This document shows, piece by piece, positions 14,676 through 27,610 of a stretch of DNA of 64,000 bases. Positions within the stretch are counted from its first letter, which is position 1, and every line of letters starts with the position of its first letter. The translations under genes were made by a program, and so were the position numbers. The notes under the pieces were generated by a model. That model was not told where the DNA came from and searched no databases. It was given only the letters and a program-made list of their open reading frames with translations. Location of the stretch: contig NC_090130.1 of the NCBI RefSeq assembly GCF_040581485.1, positions 2,790,001 to 2,854,000 of the forward strand. Reading direction: 5' to 3'. This DNA is from Linepithema humile (lineage: Eukaryota > Arthropoda > Insecta > Hymenoptera > Formicidae).

Positions 14676-14721
14676 TGTTACAGGTAGAAGCGTTGTACGC
14701 TGTTACAGGTAGAAGCGTTGT
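14676..14721. repeat. 21-bp direct duplication
   Basis: TGTTACAGGTAGAAGCGTTG plus T occurs at 14676-14696 and again at 14701-14721 with a 25-bp period: a recent short duplication. Confidence 0.9.
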
Positions 14722-16928
14722 CGCAAATAAAAATATGAAGAAGTAAAAAGCCGAGAAACTTCCTTTTTAAAAATTAAATTTCGCATAAAAGTTTTCGACA
14801 AATAAAACAACAATCTTATTGCGCAATTTTTTTAAGCGAGCAACAACTTTAACAAGTGTCTTCTCTTCTCCTGTGCGTTCGATAACTAATTTATTTATTT
14901 TTTCACTAACTTTGTACAGCGACGCGACACAGCCGACCGCTATCATGAATCGCAAGCGCACCTTATCGATCGGAGATACGAGAGGCACTCAAATGTTTTG
15001 TGCCGCAAGACAAAACCCTTTCGAAAAGTTTATACGATGGCCCTCGTCGTGAGCGAACACCCAACGGGGATTTGATAGACGCGTATCGTAGAAGCCGATT
15101 ATGGAGACGCATCCGGTGTATAATCCACCCTAGAGACACCAAAGACAAGAGGGTTTTGTGTTACGACCCTCCACCATGCGCCGTAGACACCATTCAGATT
15201 TCATGCACGGAGTATTGTTGACGATGCGCACTTGTCAGTCACGCGAGAGAACAGCGCACCATATGGAATCTCCGATATCTAAAGTGCTTATTGGATGTGC
15301 ATGACGATGCAAAAGGAGCGCGCACTAAAAGGATCTCGAACGATACTATGGCAAGTCGATTACATAGCGAAGAACAAAAGAATAATGATCACATAGGGCG
15401 GAACTTGTGCAATGTATTCAAAGTCTCTTGTATCGCAGTTAACATTCTTATCGTAACGTTACTTTTTCACCAAAGCATTCACTGAAAAACACTTTACTCG
15501 AGATAAAAATGTTATCTTCTTGAAATTCTCAACACACATTATTGTATCATTAAAACCGAATCGTCAAAGATTAAGTAGTGTGTTTAGAGGAAAGAAAATA
15601 AAATTGTAAAAGAGGATTTTTCTAATTCTCAAATCAATTGGAAATGTCTCTTTATTTTTCGACTTTTCCTCACAAGTCCAATTAAGCAATTGCCGATTCA
15701 TAATTTACTATAATTATTTCTTGCGTTAACAACGATAAACGAAAGTGGCTCTCATATATGAAGTTCGCGAATCACTTGCGCTGTAATATGTCCGCAGGGA
15801 TACCGAAAGAAAATAAATCTCATATCAAGCGATTCGATTTTGCCGACTTCTCAATTGCTTCTTACTTCGTGACCGTTAGTATTATACTGTCATCGAGATA
15901 GATCTCGAGAAGCTTCTATACCACTTTCATGGAAGAACCTCTCGTCTTAAGTATTTACATGAAAGATCCTAGCAGTAACCCGGGCCGTGAGGCGATAAGA
16001 TATATCCTTGAGGCCGTCACAACGTCTCCTTGGAACTTTGAAGGACCAAAGACTGGCAACCGAAAAGCCATGAAATTGAATTTATATCCTTCAAGATACT
16101 ACGATTTAACTTTCCAAATCATACAAGTACTTCGAAATATATTGCAATAACGCAAATCCGCGTTTAAAATCTTTTTAAATCTATATGCAAATTATGTTTT
16201 CGCTGAAAATGAAGGTCATTCCGGTAAGAGAAATTATTTGTTCAATATCGTGTTTTAATTATTTCACTCCGCAATTATTCGATCTTTTTAGCTGTTACTA
16301 ATATTATAAATTTCCGTAACGACGAGTTCACAACGATGACGATGCAATTTGTCTGGTGAAGAATTCCGTCGGTTTTGTGTATAAAATGTAACAAGCGAAC
16401 GTTATATATCGCCCCGTCGTAATTACCCGCAGCCACCCTCAGCAGCGTGGTTTCTGCGTGTATTCAGCAGCATCGTCGCGCGTCACCCCGCTTCCCCGTG
16501 CAACGGCACCCCTAATAAACCCTCTCGACCTGCGCGCCGTAACTATTACTCAGAATTTATGGCAGATCGCGATAATTAATAGAGCCGCGATAGAAACGGC
16601 GGTTTGCGCACGAGGAGCTATCTCTCGCGCTTCTGGTATTGGACGTGGAGCGAACAGGACGCAGACGTGTCGCTTGGAAATTCCATATGCATGAGAACAA
16701 CGGACTGCACTGGTTATGTCCAAAGTGTCGCGTCCGGCATCTTCGGGAAACATGAGATACGAGCACACGCGCGATCTTTCGACTTTTGTCGATTTGCGAA
16801 ACAAGATGAGTCATTAGGCGAGATATCGTCAAAGTAATGCTTCGTCATGCTTTAATTAATATCTTGCTCAAAATACGAACGTACTTTAACTTTACACTTT
16901 CAGTTTTATTCATGTATATTACTCTTGG

Positions 16929-16982
<54 letters not shown>
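16929..16982. repeat. CT dinucleotide microsatellite
   Basis: More than 20 CT units with a single TTT interruption near the left end. Confidence 0.95.
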
Positions 16983-16986
<4 letters not shown>

Positions 16987-19900
16987 CTCACCGTTAATGT
17001 TAATATTATTACTTTCTAGATTGATGAATTAGGGTCGGCGGTGTCGTCTTGTCAGGTTGTGAAAACGATACTTGAAGCTAGATGCGCGCTATGAGTGCGC
17101 CCTCGGATGATTTATCGCGATTGTTGGCGGCACTTTTTAGACGGGGGGAGGGAGGGAGCCCGGGCAGCATCCGCGGGATAAGTTGCAATATCATACTTCA
17201 GTCCACTTTCTGAACAAACCACAGCCGTGGAAGAGCAAAAAGGACCGACTAAGTTGTCGTTGCTCTTCCGGGGCCCGGAACTGAGAGACGCGCTCCCCGA
17301 GCGCGCGCCACTTTCTTGTCGCCCCGAGGCAAATCGCTTCCGCTTTCTTGCGGTGGACATATTACAGATCGTGGAAAAAGTTCCTCTTAAGCGAAACTTC
17401 CGCCAGCGTGACGAGTTTTCGGCACGTAGTCTCGCCGTGCCGCGGCATCCCTTGATCATCGACACCGCGCGCCCGCGCTCGCAACTTCGGCGTCGACTTT
17501 TTGCTCGTAATATCCAACGGCGGCCTGTTTTTCGCCGCCAATACGGCGACGAACGTGACTTGGGACAGATTCGCGGATTTAATTGAATTCTGAGTTATGA
17601 TTGCTGATGTGTGCCCGAACGATGATTTATTTCGCTATTTTCACGTTACTTGTATGACAGCTCTGTTACTTTAAAATGCAAATTGCTAATGCAAATAAAT
17701 GCAAATAGGTTAAACGATTCATCAGCAAAATTATTTTGCATTGCACTTATCCGTAAAAGTTTTGAATGACATTTCATAAAAAAAAAAGAAAATAAAGTAA
17801 TTTGTCTCTTATTTCATGAAAAAACTCGGACTATAATCCAAGTTATAATCCAGGTTATTCACACCGAAAAAAGCCGCGAAAGCGGCCGCGATTTTACGTT
17901 ATTTTTTTCCTCTTTTCCATCAATATGATATACCATAGCATATTATTACTACCCTGCATTATTAAAGCGCAATTGCAAATTGTTGTTGGAAATAAAATTC
18001 TCGATTCTTTTTTTTTGACGTTTTTGCTAAAGATTTTAATGGAAACATGGGCTATCGCCATTAAATGTGCAAATTACTTTGAAAGTTTGTGCGCGCCCGA
18101 AAATAGCGAGAAAAAAAGCAAACAAGCGAACGCGGGTCGCAGCCGATAAAACTGTGACAATTTTCAAATGAAATTATTTACAGCGCCTGAAACAAAAATC
18201 GTGTTTATTCGAAACCCGCGTCCTATTGAAAAATGCAAACACACGCTCGCGGGCAGATTTTAAACAAAATAAAAGGAGCCGCGTGCTAAAAAAAACCTCA
18301 TCGACATCCTCGCCGTACGCTCTAATTTAGAAATATGACGGTTGTTATTTCTCTACCCGAAAAAAAAATGGACACCTGCGAAGTTGCCGGGGAAAAAATC
18401 CTTTCGCAATGCAGACAGAAATGAGACCGAAAAGCAGAGGTGGAGGAGGGAGTGAGGATAATCGACATGTGATGGTCGCGCGCAAAACGAAATAAAGAGA
18501 GAAGCGCTTTTTCGCATCGGAAAATGCCCGAAATGCGGGCGATGTTTCCGTATAATTATTCGGGCGTACTGCAACGACCACGAAACATAATTCGATCAGG
18601 ATAAATTTTCGCGCCGATACGCGGCTGTCCATCATCGGTATTTTCGCTATGCAACCAACGTTTTTCCGGACGATCCTACGTGTGTCATTTCTCGAGTGCA
18701 CTTTATTGGAAATTACGAATAAAACGATTAATCCTGCACACATACACACAAACGGATAAATTTACAAATATTTCTCTCTACAATAGGAAATCCCGGAGAA
18801 ATGTTAAATATATACAGATTTTAGATAAATAAGTATTTCGCGAAAATATTACGATTAATTCTCACTTTCTTCGTTTTCATTGAAAAATATTCAGCGTAGC
18901 TCGTTAATGCAGTATCGGTTTGACTTAATTGCTTCCTCGTTAAAATTATCGAGATTGATACGCAAACGATGTACCTTGCACCGTATAATAACAATGCATC
19001 TGACTGCACATTTATCTGTGTAATAATTATTCAACGTATCACGGATGACTAATGTCCCGTGTTGCACTGAGCCTGCATGAATTATTCCGAGATTTAGGGA
19101 CTTATATCAAGCGCCTACGTGATTTTCCCGCCGACGTCGTGGAATAATATCGTTGCTCCGAGATTAAAAGAATATTATTCTATCGTTATCGCGAGCGGTT
19201 CTAACATGTTCGCGTATAAAGTATCATTTTTCAATTGTACAACAAACTCCGCTGTTTCGTTCGACATTCGCTATGTACTTCTGATATTGCTCATATTTCA
19301 TCTGTATTTTCTGCTGCGTAATCGACTCAAGACAGGTATACTGAATAAAAACAGCCAAGAGCAAGGAACATTAATTATGTAGACAAATAAATTTTCCACG
19401 GAAAAACAATTTACGAAAGAAACTCATTTGCAGATTATATGAAAAATCGGCAAAGTATATCGGCAAAGAAATTTGTAATATCTTGCGATAGCGATCCAAT
19501 TTCTTTAGATAAAGAAAAAAATGCTTCTATGTAATCGTCGGGTGGGCCGTGCGCTTTGTGAGTCACCCGTTAGAACGGCGCATCTCCGGCGAAAGAAAAA
19601 AAAGTGTCGAATCTTTTGTTTCCGGCTCGGTCTAAGAGTCACCCCCGACAAAAGGAAACGCCACTCGTGCCACTCTTCTTTTCCCTCTCCTCTTTCATCC
19701 TCGATCCTCCGCAGGGAAACAGTGAGGAGTGGTTGTTCGTGCAAGAGCGGACACAACGAGTCGGAGGGATAAGAAACAGCCGACGCGAAGGGTGAAATGG
19801 AAGAATGGGACCTTGTGCCAAGCCGCCGGGACCCTCGCCGGCTGGTATCTTCCTCGCGAATCTTCCCGACATCGGAAGGTCTCGTGAATATTTAAACGAT

Positions 19901-21337
19901 AGACGGATATACATATATTACCCGTGTAATAAGGGAATCCTCCCGCTACAGCATCCAACTGGCGAATCAGGAGGAGGGGAAAAGGGACGGAAAAGATGAA
20001 CGAAAGAGAATAAGAAGCGGCGCCGGCGGAAGAATATTCTAAATGATTCATGAAGGGAAATTAAACGGCGCTTTAAACAGGTCTTTCTTCCCTCGCTTTC
20101 ATTCATCTCGACCCTGCGTGCTTCCACTTCCGCATCCCGAACGACCTCCGGGAATCGATTGCCTATCGTCTCCTTCCGCCTGCCTCCCGATTCATTTCTT
20201 ACTACTGCTCGCTTTGTCTTTACGCTACTCCCCCATGCGTTTGACTTGCTCTTTCTTCATCTGTCTATTTGTCTGTCCATCTATCTATTTGTCTCATTTG
20301 CCTACCGTTTCGTTTGTCTTTTATCTTGTTTTCTCTTGTCTCTCTTGACTGTTTTATCGCTTTCCTCTAATGGCCAACCAGTATTGCATTCCGAAAATTC
20401 ATCAAAATTTTTTCACCTGTCTCGCCAGCTATAAACGGAACTCTCGTAAAACAGACCAGCATTAAAGAAGCTAATTTAAAATCAGTCGTGGTGCGAACAT
20501 TACATTTTCTTTTACCGTTTTTGCGAGAGCCACGAGACGGCTTCATCTCTGACCCGTAGCTGCGTACAGACTAAATTGCATTTCTTTTGACTCGGCGATT
20601 ACTAGCCGCACCGTATAATCGTGGTTGCCCAGTGCGAAGATATGCTAAATATCTCAATCGTAACATTCCGACTATCTCGACGTAAAATATTTGTTTGCTC
20701 GATTTTACTCGCGTCATGAATGACGTCTCAACACGATTTACGAGAAACATCAGCAAAATTTGAGATAAACTTTACACTTACCTCTTTTAATTAAAATAAA
20801 GTAGCGATAATTTATAACATGACGTGACTCTTGCCGATCATCTTACAATTTCAGATATTATTTTGAATTATTTCGCAGAGTATGGCTTTGGAGATTCTAA
20901 AATATAAATTTGCGAAATACCATCCGGCACGTCATCTTCGCGACGATTCAGCAGAGCAAGAGCTCCGCACCGGCGACGTCGTGTTACCGCGAAAAAACCG
21001 CAACCCTTCCTAATCCGGACACTCGTTCCGTTCCTTCCGTCACCGTAATCGCCACCATTGTTCTTCCGCCTGATTTCGCGCGCGAAATCCACCGCTGCCG
21101 CCTACAATCTTACCGTGGAAACGGTCCGCCGAGCCGAGAGACAGAGGGAAAAGAAAGAACGGTAAAAATTGCGAGGCAGCAGCACCGAGTGGAAAGAGTT
21201 GCGGGATTGACAGCACAATACCGTTAATCCTCATCTGTTTCGAAGGCGCTAGGCGAGACGGTCCTCTGTACTCGGGGCTCGCGAGAGATTAAAAGTTTTT
21301 GCCGAACTCAACGAAATGCAAAAAAGTCGCAACGAAG

Positions 21338-21338
<1 letters not shown>

Positions 21339-21390
<52 letters not shown>

Positions 21391-21394
21391 GGAG
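21339..21394. repeat. GA dinucleotide microsatellite
   Basis: Long AG run with two AAAG interruptions. It encodes Arg-Glu repeats in a chance open frame. Confidence 0.95.
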
Positions 21395-22322
21395 AACAGG
21401 CGGTAGGTAGACGAGAAGCAAAAATTTGCCGCGGTACGCTGAATTTCGCGTCGGGGCGAAAATTTGCCGCTCGCCGCGGAGATGACGCGTGGTTTCAGGG
21501 TTTATTAAGGGGCTTTTTGCCAGAGAACGCGGCACCCGGTCGATGGGTGGGCGCGCCGACTCAGGAGCTAGTATCGGTGAACGCGATAATAACGCAAGCC
21601 AGCAGCCTGGCGTAAATTAAAATCTGGAACCTAGATTCGCTTCAACGCCTCGCTAATCGTTAGAGAACAGTTTATCAGAAGATGTAGAAGCGTCGTCACT
21701 TTGTGAAAAATATATATTTAATAGAGTTTTCAACACATTTCAATTTTAATTTTTTCGTAACCTTCTAAAATATTTTATAAGAAATGTACTAATTACGCGG
21801 ATTAATTTATGCGAACTTCATGCATACAACATTTGATCCCGCTAATCTTCTCTTCTCGGCACGCAAAGACGGAAGGCCCTAATTTGTAACTTGTCTTAGG
21901 CGGTAATCGATTGTTACTCCGCTGAGCGTTACAACGCGGTTAAACAATGCGTCGGTAAACTTAACTATTCCCTTTCACGGCGAAAGCGAACCGCCGAATC
22001 AGGTAAACATATCTTGCGCCGAAATCGAGAACGGGAACGATTAGAAACTCCGCAGTCAATCTCTAGCATTCCGGAAATCTGGAAGGCAACCATCCGATCC
22101 TTCTCGCCTCACACAGCTGCACTTCTCCACGGCTCGTCGCCCATACGCGGAAAGAACAGAACGAGAATCCGATATTGTTTGACTGTAGGCTCCTACCCAT
22201 CGCGCGTCTAATTGCAAACTCGCGAAAGCGCTCGACAAACACGCCGCAAGTAAATATAAAGATCGTTTGTTCCAGAATGGATCCGCGCCGGCATAAGGAG
22301 CGAGTCGGAAAGAATAAAGGAG

Positions 22323-22342
22323 GCGCGCGCGCGCGCGCGCGC
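22323..22342. repeat. GC dinucleotide run
   Basis: Ten alternating GC/CG units, a candidate for left-handed DNA; rare in this otherwise AT-rich intron. Confidence 0.9.
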
Positions 22343-23299
22343 TAAGATAGAAAAGAAGCTGCAACGCGGAGGCAAAAGAGACTCGCCATTTTCGAGAACA
22401 AGAAACTCTTGTTTGCAAGTCATTATACCGTGTTGGAGGGTAGTTTTTACTCTGTCTTTCCCTCTTTTCCCCGTCTTGGCGGAGGATGTGGCGAGCGGAA
22501 TACTTGTAAAAGTGCATATACACGTGCGAGACAGGTAAAAGTTGACGCATAACAAAGTACGCGATATTTTTAGAGAGCAAGAATAACAGAATTTTTTTTA
22601 CACAGCTCTCTTTCTTCTCATTTCAGCACCGTACGCTTTCACATCTGCCAAAATATCTTCTTTTTTTATTATTTGAGAGCTTATCTCTCGTTAAAGTCAA
22701 TATTTTCGAATTATAAATACGCATCCATTTTATCCGTTCATTTTAATTATTCTCATATTTCGTTATTTAAATCACTTCACAATTCTTCAATAATATAATA
22801 TTTTTCCCAATATCAGTCGTTATAGAAGAATATTACACAATAACAATCCACGATACACATCAGAGATATACTACTGCGACAAAAAACTATTGTATAAAAT
22901 TAGTATCGCAATTTCGCATTTAATAGAAAAAACATTACAGTTAAATATACATCAAAGGTACATTAAATGAGTTAAATGAATTATAATTGAGTGTAATAAA
23001 ATGTGTTTTATAATGCATTTTATGTGTTCCATAATATATCGTAAATAAATCCGATAATTTTCACAATTGTAATTCAATAAAAAATTAATATCTGATATAT
23101 CCTTCCCATTGACTTTTATGATACACAAATATAGGAAAGTATACATAGCTACTTTTACAGTGCTTATGTTCTCTTTCACATGCAATTCATCGATAGTGTT
23201 TTATTAATGAGCATTGAGCGATTCCATGTCGATCTAAAATCGGCATACTTTGATTGATTAGAGATTCGGATTACTAAAGCGTGTATTCTCTACTTCCAG

Positions 23300-23420
23300 T
23301 TAAATCATGAATGGCCCATCAATTTGTTAAGTTCCATTGCCAGCGGAATGCTCGACCAAGCAGGGAACGCACTTGATGATAAAGCAATTGCATTCCTGAA
23401 TCTATATAGGTTGCATATAG
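23300..23420 (+). CDS. Exon of an unidentified gene nested in DGAT1 intron 1 (exon A)
   Basis: A 121-nt exon on the strand opposite DGAT1. It follows a good acceptor (CTACTTCCAG) and ends at a consensus donor (ATAG|GTAAGT). Only one frame is open: it enters in phase 0, leaves in phase 1, and encodes 40 residues beginning LNHEWPINLLSSIASGMLDQ and ending AFLNLYRLHI. The composition is that of a folded, helix-rich protein rather than translated intron. The split G joins exon B in frame. I do not recognise the family. The segment has no signal peptide or long hydrophobic helix, and at least one upstream exon is needed unless the internal methionine at residue 17 is the start. A decayed copy of a gene is the main alternative. 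Confidence 0.7.
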
Positions 23421-26036
23421 GTAAGTTATATAAAAATTCATTCATATCAAATAAGAAAATATTATCTTAAGAAGAATGAAACGTAAATAATATGAAATGT
23501 CGTCAATTAAGCTTTAATAAAATTGCAACATTACTGAGGGAATAAAAGATCGAACGTGCATCCTTTCTGAGCTCGGAGCAAAATTATATACCTCAAGCAA
23601 TGTTGAACGTTAATCAAAAATAAGTATAGACATTGTATCATTAATCATACTTATTATGAAATAAAAGCTATAAATCTTATTTGCTATATCTAAAAGCTAT
23701 AAAATGAATAATAAATTTTGCTTGATTTCTTGAAATTATTCTTGTGACGTAAAGAAGCGATAATTTTCAGAATAACAACATTTATAAAAGATTATGCAAA
23801 ATTACATAAGTTGCATGTTGCATGAGAATAGATTATTAAAAAAGAAGCATAACAACGTTGCGTCAGAACGATTTTGTCGCGTCTCCCGAATTAACATTTT
23901 AATTAACGGCGCAGGAAACTAGTATTCCGGTACGCGTATTTCGTCGAGTATTCCACTCTATAGAACCGTCAGCCGCGCGCGGCGCGTTCCGGAAGTCGCT
24001 GGAGAGTGACGACTAGCTCGCGAAGGGGTTGCCGAGGCGTCGAAGCAAAACCTCGGCACGACCCAGAGTTTAATTAGGCGCGCCGGGGCGCATGAAGGCG
24101 TTTAAACTGTTCGCGCATTCACGTGATCGAAAGTTCGTTGTCCTTAACCTTGACCTGGAACCTTGCCACTTGCAATATTTAGTGGACGAAAGCGGCCAAA
24201 AATGATATGAGATAGATTGAATTCATTAATAAAATTAGGTCATTTATGCGATTTCTACTTAGCTTCGACAGCGCGTATGAAAGTATACTGATACAAGCTT
24301 TCCGAGCTTAATATTTTTCTATTAAAACCAATTAATCGCAATATTAATTAATGAAAGCATTGAATTCTTTGAATACAAAGGAATATAACTAAAAATGCGA
24401 AAGATATCTAGATTATAAATGTAAAAGCTTCACATCGTTCTTTACAATAGCAAAAGGCGTCTCTGTATAATATATACAAGATTGCATGATCATTTTATGG
24501 ATATTATTTGAATAAAACATTTTACATGCCGACATTTTTGTTTATTTGTACTTTTTACCAATATCAATTCATTCATATTTGTTCCGCCTGATTCCAATTT
24601 GTTGAAAATAAATGTCCCACTACGACGCGACATTTAAAAAAGCATATTTCTATTTTCAAACGAGCAATAGTTAGCAAGACAACAATATTATTAATCGAAC
24701 AAATAACATTTTTTTAAGATAAAAAAATGATATCAATGCCGAACGTTAAATTAGAAATAAACGTTAATTACCGTACATTATTATTCAAATTTAACATACT
24801 GATATTTGTGTGGTATTGTTTCACTTCAATTAAAATAACATGTTTTCCATGTTCATTCGAGTATATGATGGTATGTGATAATTGACAGGTTAATCATTAA
24901 TGGAAGATAAAGAGCCGTGCAAAAATAATATGGATTATTTGGAATAATGTAAAGAATAAATCGTATAACGAAAAAGAATTTATTCAAAGAATATTTAATT
25001 TCTCTGCAAAATCGCTTTTCGATCAATAGCAAACTGGAAATCCTTCGACTTCGTACGACACGAGTAAGTATAAACATTGACTCGCTTAACTTTTGAACCT
25101 GTATCTCGACGTCACAAGAAATGTGTTGAAAACCAATACTCTATTAATTCTAAATATTGCATTCATGCGTTTTAATCAGTAACATTTGACGGCAAGAATA
25201 AATCTATTTATTATTGAAACTGATATTTTATAGTTGCGCTACTTTTTAATTTTACACAAAAATTTAAATGTATTTTATATTATATATTTTATCTCTCTTT
25301 CTCGCATATTTTATATAACTTTATATATTCTTTGCAAACATTGTGAGAAATCGAAGTGCCTCTCGTGAGGCTGAATTTTGCGACTCTCTCAAAACGATTG
25401 CCTAAGTTCTTCGAATTCGATCAATCTCGTTAAAGATTGATTTACATTCAAAGTTGAAGCATAATGCAGTCAAACTCTAGTTCGACTCTATCAATGATAG
25501 ACACTTCGACAGAATAGGATAGATCGTTTCGATGTGACGCTCTGAAATAGCAAGCAGCGTACATTAATTATATGCAATCGGGAAGAAACTTATCCCAGTT
25601 TGACGAGCGAGATTTGTCCAGTCAAGCGAGAGTCTAAAACTTCGAAGTAAACACTTGCATTATAAATGATTAATATTCCTTGATACAGACATCTAATTTT
25701 ATACATTCTATAGATCCAATAACACTGTCAAAACAAGTTCAATACAATGTTATTTCTTGAAGCAAGGTCAATTGAACAGCGAGTACATATCATCTAAGAA
25801 ATGGTCTATAATCAATCGACATTATCATGCAAAACGTAAGAGGATAAACGTTTACGTACAACTTTGCATACAGCAAAGGTTAACGAGATTATAAATTTTA
25901 AATATGCAAAGGAAAAATAGATTGTTGCTTTATCCGATATTTCGATTAAATATCATTTTATATTAACTATGCGCTAATACACGTTCTGCGCAATGTTATC
26001 TATCTTATATTAATTATTTTCTACCAATCTTTTCAG

Positions 26037-26141
26037 ATAGCCTTCTAAATTATTTTGGGACCATTCCAATGTTGTTCACGTTCACTGCAAATCGTATTCA
26101 GAATGAAGACTGGACGTCAACAGAGACTATCACTTTACAAG
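26037..26141 (+). CDS. Exon of the same unidentified nested gene (exon B)
   Basis: A 105-nt symmetric exon (phase 1 in, phase 1 out) with a pyrimidine-rich acceptor (CCAATCTTTTCAG) and a GTGAGA donor. With exon A the junction codon is GAT (Asp), and the reading continues SLLNYFGTIPMLFTFTANRI then QNEDWTSTETITLQ. Phase agreement between two independently delimited exons 2.6 kb apart is the main evidence for a real gene. The short stretch NYFGTIPMLFTFTA is hydrophobic but interrupted, so a membrane helix is uncertain. The function is unknown. The continuation is unclear: possible phase-compatible acceptors occur at 26681 and 29405, each giving only a short terminal segment. If it continued to 29405, the transcript would cross DGAT1 exon 1 antisense. 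Confidence 0.7.
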
Positions 26142-26223
26142 GTGAGACTCTTAATCACTATATTATTATCATAAACGATATTCAATTATTCCGTAGATCA
26201 TTTTATCGCAATATTTTTATTCA

Positions 26224-26252
26224 AGAGAGAAAAAGAGAGAGAGAGAGAGAGA
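26224..26252. repeat. GA-rich microsatellite
   Basis: AG repeat with one AAAA interruption, just downstream of the nested-gene exon B donor. Confidence 0.9.
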
Positions 26253-27031
26253 AACAATTAATAAAGTTCTGCTTTATGTGGCTATAGCCAAATATTTAAA
26301 TGCTCGACTGCATGTCAAGCGATGTATTAATGTCACGTACGTCTCATTTAATGATACAAACATGTTTATATCAAGTGCAATGTTCGCTAGTATCTTTAAG
26401 TTGTTTTAATTTTCCTCTATTCGCATATCACACATCAACTTTTCTTAAAAAATTATTCTTTTTCTAAGAATATTATCCGAACGTTAAGTGTAATAATAAA
26501 CATAGATTATATTCGATACATGTTGACACAAATCAAAGACGATACGTTTTATATGCTCATTTTATTGGAATGTTACGTCATAAAAAAAGACAAAAGTGAC
26601 CATGAAAAAACCAATGTGAAATCAATACCGCGACATCGCTATTCTTTTTTCTCCAATACCGACGCTATTCACCTGTCCAGAGTTCATTATTTCGCGATCA
26701 GCTCGTCGGAGGTATCCATACCCGTGAAACGAACTGTAGGCCGACCGCACGCCACACGCCGGGCGCCTGACCTCCGCATCGATTACGACGCACGTTGGGA
26801 CGGGACACGAAACGTGGAACGGAGCGAGATGGAATGTGTGCAGCCAGAATGGGCATCCCCTCTCGAGGCGTTTCGTCAGATACGATGCGGAAAACGCATG
26901 CGCACGTTAAACGGAGCGCGTTCGTTACGTCGTGCGTCTCACGAGGCTGCTAAAAATTTCGCGTTGCTACGTATTTGGTGATGCCGTTGATGCCGTTCAC
27001 GCTGCTATTATAGTGCAGTGTGCAATCCCAG

Positions 27032-27060
27032 TCGTTGTCGTCGTCGTCGTCGTCGTCGTT
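27032..27060. repeat. TCG/TTG triplet tract
   Basis: Eight or nine TCG units with one TTG, in the DGAT1 CpG-rich block and just inside intron 1 from the exon 1 donor. Confidence 0.9.
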
Positions 27061-27179
27061 CGTACCGATGGTAACGTGTCGTAGTGACGAACGGACATCG
27101 CGGTACACGCCGATGGAGACGCAAAGCTCGGAACGCGTAAGCGGACAAGCGGAAGGAGTCTGTGACAGTGCGTACTCAC

Positions 27180-27301
27180 GGTTTATCTGGCTGCGATCTG
27201 CGGACCATCTGTTCCGCCTTCCGGATTTCCTCCGCCCTCGTAACACTTTTCGTTCTGCGCGATCGCATCCGAAGGTCACCGTGCTCATTTTCGGCCGTCA
27301 T
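27180..27301 (-). CDS. DGAT1: DGAT1 coding exon 1 (cytosolic N-terminus)
   Basis: First coding exon of diacylglycerol O-acyltransferase 1, the ER membrane enzyme that joins diacylglycerol and fatty acyl-CoA to make triacylglycerol. It encodes 40 residues plus two bases, starting MTAENEHGDL and containing the basic segment RRTKSVTRAEEI, which resembles what I recall of the Drosophila midway N-terminus, and ending SQPDKP. The ATG sits in CAACATGAC, an acceptable insect start context. The exon ends at a strong GTGAGT donor after the second base of a proline codon; exon 2 begins with the third base, giving PDKP-CHRPRDSL, a junction that fits the family. The N-terminus is hydrophilic and cytosolic, and in the family it carries regulatory and acyl-CoA-binding functions. 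It lies in a CpG-dense block, as expected for a 5' end. A 5' UTR exon further upstream is possible. Confidence 0.9.
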
Positions 27302-27610
27302 GTTGTCGTATGACGCGCGTAGAGCCACAGACACGCGTGTTTATGATACGTTACACGACGCGCCACGAGGCACGCTTTGGAACGACAGAGAGGGACTCGC
27401 GCGAGCGAAAGCGAGAGCCGGCACGTACCGCTCCCGGCTTTCCACTGTTAGTGAGAGTTGTGCGCGCGACGACGGCGGCAACAGCGACTGATAACGAAAA
27501 AGCTTCCTGCCTGCGAGAGGCGTGTACGCCGAGTTGTGCGCGCCGTGACTTATCTGTTTTCGACTTCTTCGCACGCGTCGTGCTCGCCACACGACGTAGT
27601 CGCGACGACG

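Larger units (their letters stand above)
13787..27179 (-). other. DGAT1 intron 1, hosting the nested plus-strand exons
   Basis: A 13.4 kb intron. Besides the two plus-strand exons at 23300-23420 and 26037-26141 it holds a 25-bp-period duplication (14676-14721), long CT and GA microsatellites, a GC dinucleotide run, and a CpG-rich block at 17100-17590. The stretches 17.6-21.3 kb and 23.5-26.0 kb show no supported gene. Confidence 0.75.
26700..27610. promoter_or_regulatory. CpG-dense block around the DGAT1 5' end
   Basis: This stretch is visibly richer in G+C and CpG than the flanking AT-rich DNA and contains the first DGAT1 coding exon. It is the best place for the DGAT1 promoter and 5' UTR on the minus strand. 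It also carries a TCG triplet tract at 27032-27060. No TATA box or unequivocal initiator could be assigned. Reading frames that overlap here on both strands are best explained by the composition. Confidence 0.45.

Noticed and set aside
17197..17360. Minus-strand frame starting MSTARKRKRFASGRQESGAR with a phase-2 GTATGA donor, considered as DGAT1 exon 1.
   Set aside because: The phase fits exon 2, but the exon at 27180-27301 has a better donor, a junction PDKP-CHRP that fits the family and an RRTKSVTRAEEI segment resembling insect DGAT1. The 17 kb frame is probably chance in a CpG-rich patch, although an alternative first exon is not excluded.
19119..19382. Plus-strand 87-codon frame with a hydrophobic stretch (IRYVLLILLIFHLYFLL).
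   Set aside because: No good splice sites or start context, and no phase link to the nested exons; T-rich DNA readily yields such stretches.
22440..22533. Plus-strand interval after a long pyrimidine tract, open to a GTAAAA donor, considered as an upstream exon of the nested gene.
   Set aside because: A phase-0 reading exists, but the donor is weak and the acceptor (GGCGGAG) is poor.
22056..22580. 174-codon minus-strand frame.
   Set aside because: It runs through the GC dinucleotide tract, is rich in Arg/Ser/Leu, and has no recognisable domain; another long frame overlaps it on the same strand.
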